A stretch of DNA of 59,607 bases, taken from Candidatus Bathyarchaeota archaeon. GTDB lineage: Archaea; Thermoproteota; Bathyarchaeia; TCS64; PIYN01. This document shows positions 17,580-24,799 of the stretch, piece after piece (position 1 is the stretch's first letter; every line of letters begins with the position of its first letter). The translations under genes were made by a program, and so were the position numbers. The stretch lies in contig PIYN01000009.1 in assembly GCA_003601775.1 (NCBI GenBank), positions 1-59,607 on the forward strand, written 5' to 3'. The notes below the pieces were generated by a model, which was given only the letters and a program-made list of their open reading frames with translations, searched no databases and was not told the DNA's origin.

Positions 17580-18062
17580 ATGAGTGCCGTGAACCTCGAT
17601 GAGAAGGATATCCAGATATTGAGGCTGCTCCAGGAGGACTGTAAGAGGCCTGTGAGGGAGATCAGTAGAAGGATCGGTAGCCCCATCACGACGGTCTATG
17701 CGAGGATCAAGAGACTCGAGGAGCACGGTGTCATAAAAGCGTATAAGGCGATCTTGGACGCGGAGAAGTTGGGAAGGGGGACGACGGCCTTCATCCTCGC
17801 CTCCTTCAGGTACCGGATGCCCGGCATCGAGAAGACGCTCTCTCAGAGGGATATAGCGAGGGAGGTCGCGAAGTTCCCGGAGGTCCAGGAGGTTCATATC
17901 ATCACGGGGGACTGGGACATCCTCATAAAGGTCAAGGAGAGGGATGTGAACGCCATAGGGAGGTTCGTCGTCGATAAGCTGAGGACCATCAGGGGGATCG
18001 AGAGGACCCTGACCTGCATGGTCTTCGACTCGGCCAAGGAGACGCCAGATATCGCCCTGTAG
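17580..18062 (+). CDS. Lrp/AsnC family transcriptional regulator
   Basis: A 160-residue Lrp/AsnC protein. The N-terminal helix-turn-helix is LDEKDIQILRLLQEDCKR through ARIKRLEEHGVIKAY; the C-terminal RAM domain (residues about 65-150) has the GDWDILIKVK core. Such proteins bind palindromic AT-rich sites and respond to amino acids. It faces the asparagine synthetase across a palindromic promoter, so local control of asparagine synthesis and of itself is a reasonable inference. Confidence 0.92.
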   Translation: MSAVNLDEKDIQILRLLQEDCKRPVREISRRIGSPITTVYARIKRLEEHGVIKAYKAILDAEKLGRGTTAFILASFRYRMPGIEKTLSQRDIAREVAKFPEVQEVHIITGDWDILIKVKERDVNAIGRFVVDKLRTIRGIERTLTCMVFDSAKETPDIAL

Positions 18063-18153
18063 CGAAACAGAGCCGGAAGACCATCTCGGGGCTCATCGAC
18101 GTTGGAAAACGTTAATAGCCAACCCGGTCCCATGCTATAAGTGGTTGATTGTG

Positions 18154-18579
18154 ATGAGCGGGCTCCTTCTCGTCAGGGATATCATGTCCAGGAATGTCAA
18201 GACCGTGAGGGTCGATGACACGGTCTTGGATGCCGTGAAGAAGATGAACAAGTTCAGGATCGGCTCCATCATCGTCGTCAGTGGGGGGCGACCCGTGGGG
18301 ATCATCACTGAGAGGAACATCCTCCACCGCATCGTCGAGCCCTGCGCCGATCCCAGTGTGATCAAGGCGAAGGACATCATGTCGAGCCCCCTCATAACCA
18401 TCGAGTCCAACGCAACCCTCGAGGAGGCCGCGAGGATGATGGTGAGGCATGGCATCAAGAAGCTCCCCGTCATCGACGATGGGAAGCTCGTCGGGATCAT
18501 CACGACGACGGACCTCGTCAGGGCCAGCCCCGTCCAGCTCGGCATCATCGAGGAGCTGCTCAAAGCAGGGCCGAAATAG
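18154..18579 (+). CDS. Tandem CBS-domain protein
   Basis: A 141-residue protein consisting of two CBS motifs: RDIMSRNVKTVRVDD with GIITERNIL in the first half, and KDIMSSPLITIESN with KLPVIDDGKLVGIITTTDL in the second. Such paired CBS modules bind adenosine nucleotides and act as energy or nucleotide sensors, usually on a partner protein. The frame is open to a TTG at 18145; ATG at 18154 is used here. It converges on the PEPCK gene, leaving about 93 bp with nothing recognisable. Confidence 0.88.
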   Translation: MSGLLLVRDIMSRNVKTVRVDDTVLDAVKKMNKFRIGSIIVVSGGRPVGIITERNILHRIVEPCADPSVIKAKDIMSSPLITIESNATLEEAARMMVRHGIKKLPVIDDGKLVGIITTTDLVRASPVQLGIIEELLKAGPK

Positions 18580-18672
18580 GGCGACCTCCCTCTTAGGGTG
18601 GCCTGGTCAGGGATCAATGGGCCCCGCACGGCAAGTGGATCGATGGGGTGGAGGGGGTCTCTGAGACGATCT

Positions 18673-20547
18673 TCACTGGCGGTCAAGGAAGAAGGAGGGC
18701 GGGAGCAGGGACCTCCCCGTCTCTTCCTTGAGGGCCTTGAGGGCGGCCTTCTGCTGGTTATGGACCTCCCAGAACTCCTTTGGCATCCCGGGCTCGTCCC
18801 TGTAGAGCTCCTCCATGCGGGCGATCTTCTCCAGTAGCTTGTCCAGGCGTAGGGAGAACTGGAGGGTGTAGTCCTCCTCCCTGTACTCGCGGTTGAAGAT
18901 CTGCTTGAAGAGGTCCCTCAGGTCCTCGTATCTGGGTAGGTAGCCTATAGGGGTCTTGATGGCGTCGTACTCGTCGTGGACGCGGCCCTCGGCCCACATC
19001 AGCCAGACCTTCTTATCCACCTTCTCGTTCAGGTACCTACCCTTGTGCTTCAGGAAGTAGTTCACGGCGAAGACCTTGGGGCAGTTCTTCAGCCTCTTCC
19101 CGAACTTGATGTGGTTCGTGAGGTAGGTCCCGAGGGGGACGACCATGAAGTCCATGATGGCCATGGGGTTGGACTTCCTCACCCCAACCTTCCCGATCGT
19201 CGCCGTCGTCGTCTCGGACTCGATGGTGGCGCCGATGTAGACGCCGTGCTCCCAGCTCAGGGCCTCGTAGATGGGGACGTTGGTGTCTGAGTCTCGTCCG
19301 CCGTAGAGGATCCCACGGATGATGACGCCCTCCGGGTTATTGACATTCGGGTCCGCGTTCTCCAACTCGCTGATCCTCATCGTGTACCGGGCGTTGGGGT
19401 GGGCGAAGGGGATCAGGTTCCCCTCGGCATCCCTCTTCCCCTCCCACCACTCCCCTGAGTGATTTATCCCCCTCTTGGGGATGTCGTCGCGGCCCATCCC
19501 CAGCCAGTAGGGGACCCCATCGGCGACGAGGACGTTTGAGAAGATGAGCTCCCTCGGCGTCGTCAGGGCCTTGTAGATCAGCGGATCGTCGACCGGGTTT
19601 ACGTCCTTGATGATCCCGAAGATCCCTGACTCTATGTTCACCGCCCGGGCGTTCCCCTCCTCATCCATCCTGATGTAGGCGATATCGTCGCCGACGATGG
19701 TCTGACCCGGGATCATCGCCGTCGAGGTCTTCCCACAGGCACTGGGGAAGGCCCCTGTGAAGTAGGTGACCCGGTTCTTCCCCTCGGGGTGAACCCCCAT
19801 GATGAGCATGTGCTCAGCCAGCCAGTCCTCATGGTGCGCCTTGTAGATCGCGAGGCGGAGGGCGAGCTTCTTCAGGCCGAGGCTGTTCCCCGCGTACTGG
19901 CAGTTGACCGAGTAGACCTTCCCGTCGATGATGTCGATGTAGATCCTCCGCTTATCGATGTTCTTCGAGCAGTTCCTCTCATCGAGCTCGCCGGCGGAGT
20001 GCAGGAAGGTGAAGAAGTCGTCGGAGCCCTTCAGCTTCTTGAACTGCTCGTAGCCAGTCCTGTAGAGGAGGTCCTCGCTGTGGGCGACGTAGCTGGAGTC
20101 CGTGAACTGGAGCGCGGAGATGGAGAACCTGGAGTTCGTCGGGCCCAGGCAGAAGAAGCGTATGAAGAGCTCCTTCCCCCTCATGGCCCCGTCGAGGAGG
20201 CCCATGATCTCCTTGAGACCCGCCTCCCTATCCACAGTGACAATCCCTCGGCTCAACCTCCAGCCCTTCGGGAGGAGGACCGCGGTATGCTCCTTATCCC
20301 GTGCCTGATCGTAGTAACCGTCGTAGTGAACGGTGTGTCCCTCCATCTTCAACTTCATCTCCTCCCCCGTCTCTATCGCCCTCCGGCGGACGTAGGCGAT
20401 CTCCTCGGGGTCGTCCGTGATCACGGAGACCTTCGCAGGCTTACAGAGCTTCACATATCTCTCCGTGAGCTCCATGACATGGGGATTGTTGAGAGCCTCC
20501 AGTTTCGCGAAGTTCTCCTTCCCGATGAGCTCCTCCAAGCTCGGCAT
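18673..20547 (-). CDS. pckG: Phosphoenolpyruvate carboxykinase (GTP)
   Basis: A 624-residue GTP-dependent PEPCK of full length. FPSACGKTSTAM near residue 270 is the kinase P-loop with the hyper-reactive Cys; FCLGPTNSRFS, YVAHSEDLL, IGDD-like TIVGDDIAYI and NVNNPEGVIIRGI match the catalytic lid and metal sites. It interconverts oxaloacetate and PEP for gluconeogenesis or, with CO2 fixation, anaplerosis. The ATG has a GAGGT Shine-Dalgarno on the minus strand. The gene stands alone, divergent from an M20 peptidase gene. Confidence 0.96.
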   Translation of the reverse strand: MPSLEELIGKENFAKLEALNNPHVMELTERYVKLCKPAKVSVITDDPEEIAYVRRRAIETGEEMKLKMEGHTVHYDGYYDQARDKEHTAVLLPKGWRLSRGIVTVDREAGLKEIMGLLDGAMRGKELFIRFFCLGPTNSRFSISALQFTDSSYVAHSEDLLYRTGYEQFKKLKGSDDFFTFLHSAGELDERNCSKNIDKRRIYIDIIDGKVYSVNCQYAGNSLGLKKLALRLAIYKAHHEDWLAEHMLIMGVHPEGKNRVTYFTGAFPSACGKTSTAMIPGQTIVGDDIAYIRMDEEGNARAVNIESGIFGIIKDVNPVDDPLIYKALTTPRELIFSNVLVADGVPYWLGMGRDDIPKRGINHSGEWWEGKRDAEGNLIPFAHPNARYTMRISELENADPNVNNPEGVIIRGILYGGRDSDTNVPIYEALSWEHGVYIGATIESETTTATIGKVGVRKSNPMAIMDFMVVPLGTYLTNHIKFGKRLKNCPKVFAVNYFLKHKGRYLNEKVDKKVWLMWAEGRVHDEYDAIKTPIGYLPRYEDLRDLFKQIFNREYREEDYTLQFSLRLDKLLEKIARMEELYRDEPGMPKEFWEVHNQQKAALKALKEETGRSLLPPSFFLDRQ

Positions 20548-20739
20548 GAGATTTACCTCTCAGTGTAGATATGGAACTGTCCTAAATAGTCTTCTGGTCT
20601 ACTCAAAGGCTTAAACCGCCCCTCGAGAGGCCGGAGGAGGGAGAAGGGCGTCGGTTTTGAGGAGAAACCGGAGCGGAGATGGCTGGTAAAGGTTAAATCT
20701 TCTCGATCTCCCACCTTTAAGAGGAGTTGGAGAGGTGGC

Positions 20740-21885
20740 ATGGGCGAAGAACTGCTTCGATTCGTAGATGAGGGGTACGGAGTCCATCTCCTGAGGGAGA
20801 TGGTGAGGATCCCCTCCGTCGTCGGGGAGGAGAGGGAGCTGGCGGAGTTCCTCGAGGGGGAACTCCAAGGACTTGGCTTCAAGACGAGGCTTCAGTGGGT
20901 GGAGGAGGGGAGGCCGAACGTCATAGCCCTCCACCGCTTCAGCGAGGGGAGGACGCTCATGTTCAACGGCCACCTCGACACCGTCCCCGTCTGCGAGGGG
21001 TGGGAGACCGATCCCTTTGAGCCTGTGGAGCGGGAGGGGAGGCTCTACGGCCTCGGGTCCTGCGACATGAAGGGGGGCATCGCCTCCATTCTCATGGCCC
21101 TCAAGGCCATCATGGACTCAGGCATGGAACTCCGGGGGACGCTCGCCTTCACAGGCGTCGTGGGGGAGGAGGCCTACTCCAAGGGGGCCAGGGCTATACT
21201 GGAGACAGAGCTGGCCAAGGCCGACGCCGCCATCATAGGGGAGCCCTACACCGAGGTGATACCCCTTGGGATCTCGGGCAAGATCCTCTACGAGCTGATC
21301 GTCAAGGGGAGGTCCGCCCACGGCTTCAGGCCCGAGATGGGGATCAACGCCATAGAGGAGGCCGCGAAGATCCTCACCTCCCTCGACAGGCTGAGGCTTG
21401 GGACTCATCCCAGGTTCGGTAGGGGGAATGTCTGCACCCTGAAGATCGAGGGGGGATACAAGAGGTACTCGGTGGTGGTGCCGGACCGGTGTAGGGTTGA
21501 GATCAACAGGCTCATCGTCCCCGGCGAGTCGGTGGAGACGGCTGTGGAGGATATGAGACGCCTCATCGGGGAGCTGGGCCTTCGAGCGGAGGTCGAGGTC
21601 AGGACGAAGCCGCCCTACTACGAGCCCTTCGAGATGAGCCCCGAGGAGCCCATAGTAAAGGTCTTCACCGAGGCCTATGAGGAGGTGAGGGGTGTAAAGC
21701 CCAGGTTTCACTACAGCCTCAGCATCACGGACGCCAACGTCTTCGCCGGGGAGGGGGGCATCCCGACGCTACACCTCGGGCCTGGAGGGGGAGGGGCCCA
21801 CCAGCCAAACGAGTTCGTCCACCTCGAGGACCTGAAGCCGACCTCCATGATCCACGCCCTCACCGCGGAGAAGTTCCTGAAGTAG
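20740..21885 (+). CDS. M20 family metallopeptidase (ArgE/DapE-type deacylase)
   Basis: A 381-residue two-zinc amidohydrolase. Metal ligands are visible in FNGHLDTVP (His, residue about 80), GSCDMKGG (bridging Asp), GEEAYSKGA (catalytic Glu and ligand Glu), and a C-terminal GGAHQPNE (ligand His). The insertion dimerisation domain spans about residues 180-290 (GRSAHGFRPEMGINA). Family members deacylate N-acetylornithine, N-succinyl-diaminopimelate, or LysW-linked lysine/ornithine; sequence alone is not decisive. A TTTAAG element about 26 bp before the ATG suggests a leaderless start, though GAGAGGTGG could serve as a ribosome site. Confidence 0.82.
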   Translation: MGEELLRFVDEGYGVHLLREMVRIPSVVGEERELAEFLEGELQGLGFKTRLQWVEEGRPNVIALHRFSEGRTLMFNGHLDTVPVCEGWETDPFEPVEREGRLYGLGSCDMKGGIASILMALKAIMDSGMELRGTLAFTGVVGEEAYSKGARAILETELAKADAAIIGEPYTEVIPLGISGKILYELIVKGRSAHGFRPEMGINAIEEAAKILTSLDRLRLGTHPRFGRGNVCTLKIEGGYKRYSVVVPDRCRVEINRLIVPGESVETAVEDMRRLIGELGLRAEVEVRTKPPYYEPFEMSPEEPIVKVFTEAYEEVRGVKPRFHYSLSITDANVFAGEGGIPTLHLGPGGGGAHQPNEFVHLEDLKPTSMIHALTAEKFLK

Positions 21886-21967
21886 CCCCCCACAACATCC
21901 ATAGGAGGGTTTCCGACGATTATAAGATTTTAAAGCCTTAAAGGGGATTAGGGTTCAGGGAGGAGTA

Positions 21968-22972
21968 ATGTCGAAGGTCATGGAACTGAGGGAGGCGCTC
22001 CGGAGGTTCTTGAAGGATGGCTCCGTCCTCTGCCTCGGAGGCATCTCGATCTGCAGGAGGCCCATGGCCGCTACCTACGAGATCATCAGGATGGGGTTCC
22101 GAGACCTCCACCTCATCGATATCGCCCCGGGGATGCCTCAGATACTCCTCGCCCTCGCTGGGTCCGCGAGCATCACGGAGGCCTGCTGGCATGGCTACGA
22201 GCTCTTCGGCCACCCCTACATGTGGAGGAACCTGGTGGAGAGGGGCCCCGGCGAGACGGGGTATAGGTTCGACGACCTCTCACACTACGAGCTCTCCCTG
22301 AGGTTCGTCGCGGGGTGGCTGGGGGTCCCCTTCATACCGACCTACACCGCCCGAGGCTCTGACCTCTACAACCCCGAGTACGATAACCTCAGGGACCTGA
22401 GGGGGGTGAGGAGGAAGGTCCCGAGGAAGAAGTTCGCCGTCATGGAGGACCCCTTCTACGGGAGGGGGAGCGTGAGGCTGCTCCCGGCCGCGAACCCCGA
22501 TGTCACCATCATCCACGCCCAGATGGCGGCCCCCGACGGGACGACGAGGATCTACGGGGCCCACTTCGACGACTTCGTCCACGCCGCCGCGGCGGACCAC
22601 GTCATCGTGACCTGTGAGCAGGTCGTCTCCAGGGAGTCCATCGCGAAGGACCCCGAGATGAACCTCATCCCGAGCGTCTACGTCGACGCCGTCTGCGAGG
22701 TCCCCTACGGCGCCCACCCAGGGCCCTGCCTCGGCCACTACGACTACGACCCCTGGTTCCTCTGCGACCTCGTCGAGAGGACGAGGGAGGGGGAGAAGGA
22801 CCCAGGGAGGTTCAGGGAGTGGCTCGAGGAGTGGGTCCTCGGCGTCAGGGATCACGAGGAGTACCTGGAGAAGCTCGGCGTGAGGAGGCTCCTCGCCATC
22901 AGGGCCGACCCGACCCTCGGCTACGCGCCGAACCTCCCCAGGAGGCTGGATAGGTTGCCTCCACCGCCTTAG
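21968..22972 (+). CDS. CoA-transferase family I, subunit alpha (GctA-like)
   Basis: A 334-residue protein resembling glutaconate CoA-transferase subunit A. It has an LCLGGISICRRPMAA glycine-rich start, DLHLIDIAPGM, the TARGSDLYNPE and PAANPDVTIIHAQMAAPDG segments shared by acyl-CoA transferase alpha subunits, and DHVIVTCEQVV. It is followed 12 bp later by the beta subunit. The pair moves CoA between carboxylic acids during fermentation; the acyl substrate cannot be named with confidence. Confidence 0.85.
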   Translation: MSKVMELREALRRFLKDGSVLCLGGISICRRPMAATYEIIRMGFRDLHLIDIAPGMPQILLALAGSASITEACWHGYELFGHPYMWRNLVERGPGETGYRFDDLSHYELSLRFVAGWLGVPFIPTYTARGSDLYNPEYDNLRDLRGVRRKVPRKKFAVMEDPFYGRGSVRLLPAANPDVTIIHAQMAAPDGTTRIYGAHFDDFVHAAAADHVIVTCEQVVSRESIAKDPEMNLIPSVYVDAVCEVPYGAHPGPCLGHYDYDPWFLCDLVERTREGEKDPGRFREWLEEWVLGVRDHEEYLEKLGVRRLLAIRADPTLGYAPNLPRRLDRLPPPP

Positions 22973-22984
22973 GAGGGAGAGGAG

Positions 22985-23818
22985 ATGAGAGAGAAGGAGT
23001 ATGCGGGGGACTACACCCCCATGGAGATGATGGTCGTCCAGGCCTCGAGGCTGATCAGGAACGGCGATGTGGTCTTCGTGGGGACCGGGCTCCCCATGAT
23101 CGCCTCGATGCTCGCCATAAACCTCCACGCCCCCAGGGCGATCCTCTGCTGCGAGGCGGGGTTCTGGGACTCCAGGTTCATCCACCTCCCCATGACCGTC
23201 GGCGACTCCAGGTGGTACATAGGCTCCACCTGGCTCGTCGGGCAGTCGGCGATGTTCTCCCTCCTCCAGAGGAGGAGGATCGACGTCGGCTTCCTCGGGG
23301 GCTCCCAGGTTGACAAGTACGGGAACTTGAACTCGACGGGGATCGGGACGAGGGTCGAGGGTGGGTACTACGTCTTCCAGAAGAGGTTCGAGGGGAGCGG
23401 GGGTGCCGCCGATATAGCCTCTATGGCGAACAGGACGATCATCATGATGAAGCATGAGAGGAGGAGGTTCGTGGAGAGGGTGGACTACCTAACGAGCCCT
23501 GGATGGTACGTCTGGCTCCACGACTTCGATGAGGGCAGGGGACGGACGAGGCTCGTCCCAAGGTGGGAGCTGGGGATGTGGGGAGGCCCCGAGGCCGTCG
23601 TCTCGACGATGGGCGTCATGGGCTTCGATGAGAAGACGAAGGAGATGTACGTCAAGTCCTACTACGCGGACCTGGGCATCACCCTCGAGGAGATCCGCAG
23701 GAACACGGGCTTCGAGATCAAGACGGAGGGCGCCGAGCCGGCGGAGCCGCCAACCCAGGAGGAGCTGAGACTGCTGAGGGAGAAGATCGACCCCGAGGGG
23801 ATCTTCCTACAATACTGA
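22985..23818 (+). CDS. CoA-transferase family I, subunit beta (GctB-like)
   Basis: A 277-residue partner of the preceding gene. ILCCEAGFWDS places Glu57 at the position of the catalytic glutamate that forms the CoA thioester in GctB-type enzymes. GFLGGSQVDKYGNLN is the conserved beta-subunit signature, and VVSTMGVMGFDEKTKEM matches the C-terminal block. The start is ATG behind GGAGGGAGAGG. A hairpin followed by a T run lies just past the stop. Confidence 0.87.
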   Translation: MREKEYAGDYTPMEMMVVQASRLIRNGDVVFVGTGLPMIASMLAINLHAPRAILCCEAGFWDSRFIHLPMTVGDSRWYIGSTWLVGQSAMFSLLQRRRIDVGFLGGSQVDKYGNLNSTGIGTRVEGGYYVFQKRFEGSGGAADIASMANRTIIMMKHERRRFVERVDYLTSPGWYVWLHDFDEGRGRTRLVPRWELGMWGGPEAVVSTMGVMGFDEKTKEMYVKSYYADLGITLEEIRRNTGFEIKTEGAEPAEPPTQEELRLLREKIDPEGIFLQY

Positions 23819-23833
23819 TTGAAAGGGATCTTA

Positions 23834-23860
23834 GAAGGAACCTGGTTCCCTTCATTTTGT
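23834..23860 (+). terminator. Hairpin and T-rich run after the CoA-transferase operon
   Basis: GAAGGAA and TTCCCTTC pair around a five-base loop with one bulge, and are followed by ATTTTGT. The element starts 16 bp past the gctB-like stop. Archaeal termination relies mainly on T runs, so the hairpin may not be required. Confidence 0.3.
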
Positions 23861-23878
23861 ATCGAATCGAAGAAGACC

Positions 23879-23897
23879 TCCTATAACTTATATAGGA
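23879..23897. promoter_or_regulatory. TCCTATA-ACTTA-TATAGGA palindrome upstream of the acyl-CoA synthetase gene
   Basis: A perfect 7-bp inverted repeat with a 5-bp spacer, 70-85 bp before the TTG start. A separate TATA box (GATATAAATC, about 23916-23925) lies downstream of it, so the palindrome sits in the position of an upstream operator or activator site. Confidence 0.35.
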
Positions 23898-23965
23898 CCT
23901 TCTTTATCACCATCAGATATAAATCGGCTTAGGGATAGCTCTAATAAGAACCGAGGTGTGATGGG

Positions 23966-24676
23966 TTGAGGATTGAACGAGTCTCTGAGATCCTCCAAAG
24001 GGCCTACGCCGAGGGGAGGGACTTCCTCTTCGAGCACGAGGCGAAGGAGCTCTGCAGGTTATACGATCTCCCAGTGACGAAGGGGAGGGTGGTGCGCTCC
24101 GAGGAGGAGGCGGTCAAGGCGGCGGAGGAGGTGGGATTCCCCGTCGTCCTGAAGATCGTCTCCCCCCAGATCCTCCACAAGTCGGACGTGGGCGGCGTGG
24201 TCCTGAACGTGAAGGACGCCCAGGGAGTGAGGGAGGCCTACGAGGGGATCCTGAACAACGTCAAGAAACGGCGTCCTGACGCCGAGATCGAGGGGATCTA
24301 TGTCCAAGAGATGGCGCCGAGCTCCACCGAGGTCATCGTGGGGGCGACGAAGGACCCCACCTTCGGGCCCACCATCATGTTCGGACTGGGCGGGATCTTC
24401 GTCGAGATCCTCAAGGACGTCTCCTTCAGGCTCATCCCCATAACGAGGGACGACGCCGTGGAGATGATCCACGAGATACGGTCGTACAAGATCCTCGAAG
24501 GAGCGAGGGGGATGCCCAAGGCCGACGAGGGTGCCCTGGTCGATATACTCCTCAATACCTCGAGGATGGTCTCCGAGTGTCCGGAGATCAAGGAGCTCGA
24601 TATGAACCCGATCTTGGTCTACGAGAAGGGCGCGAAGATCGTGGACGCCAGGGTGATCCTCGAGGAGAAGAAGTAA
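23966..24676 (+). CDS. Acetate-CoA ligase (ADP-forming) beta subunit, ATP-grasp
   Basis: A 236-residue stand-alone beta subunit of ADP-forming acyl-CoA synthetase. ELCRLYDLPVTKG opens the ATP-grasp domain, QILHKSDVGGVVLNV and VGFPVVLKIVSP are signature blocks, GATKDPTFGPTIMFGLGG follows, and IKELDMNPILV holds the metal-binding Asn. The enzyme conserves the thioester energy of acyl-CoA as ATP at the end of peptide or sugar fermentation. The alpha subunit is not in the window. The start is TTG behind a GAGGTGTGATGG region. The preceding CoA-transferase pair makes an acyl-CoA pathway plausible. Confidence 0.88.
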   Translation: MRIERVSEILQRAYAEGRDFLFEHEAKELCRLYDLPVTKGRVVRSEEEAVKAAEEVGFPVVLKIVSPQILHKSDVGGVVLNVKDAQGVREAYEGILNNVKKRRPDAEIEGIYVQEMAPSSTEVIVGATKDPTFGPTIMFGLGGIFVEILKDVSFRLIPITRDDAVEMIHEIRSYKILEGARGMPKADEGALVDILLNTSRMVSECPEIKELDMNPILVYEKGAKIVDARVILEEKK

Positions 24677-24799
24677 GGAAAGGACTGAAGAGGTAGATCC
24701 TCAGACCGCCCTCCCTGGGAGGCCATCCCCGCCTATTTTTAGGAATCGACGATCTCTGAGATCTCCAGCAGGAAGTTGTTCTGAGGCTTCAACATCCCT

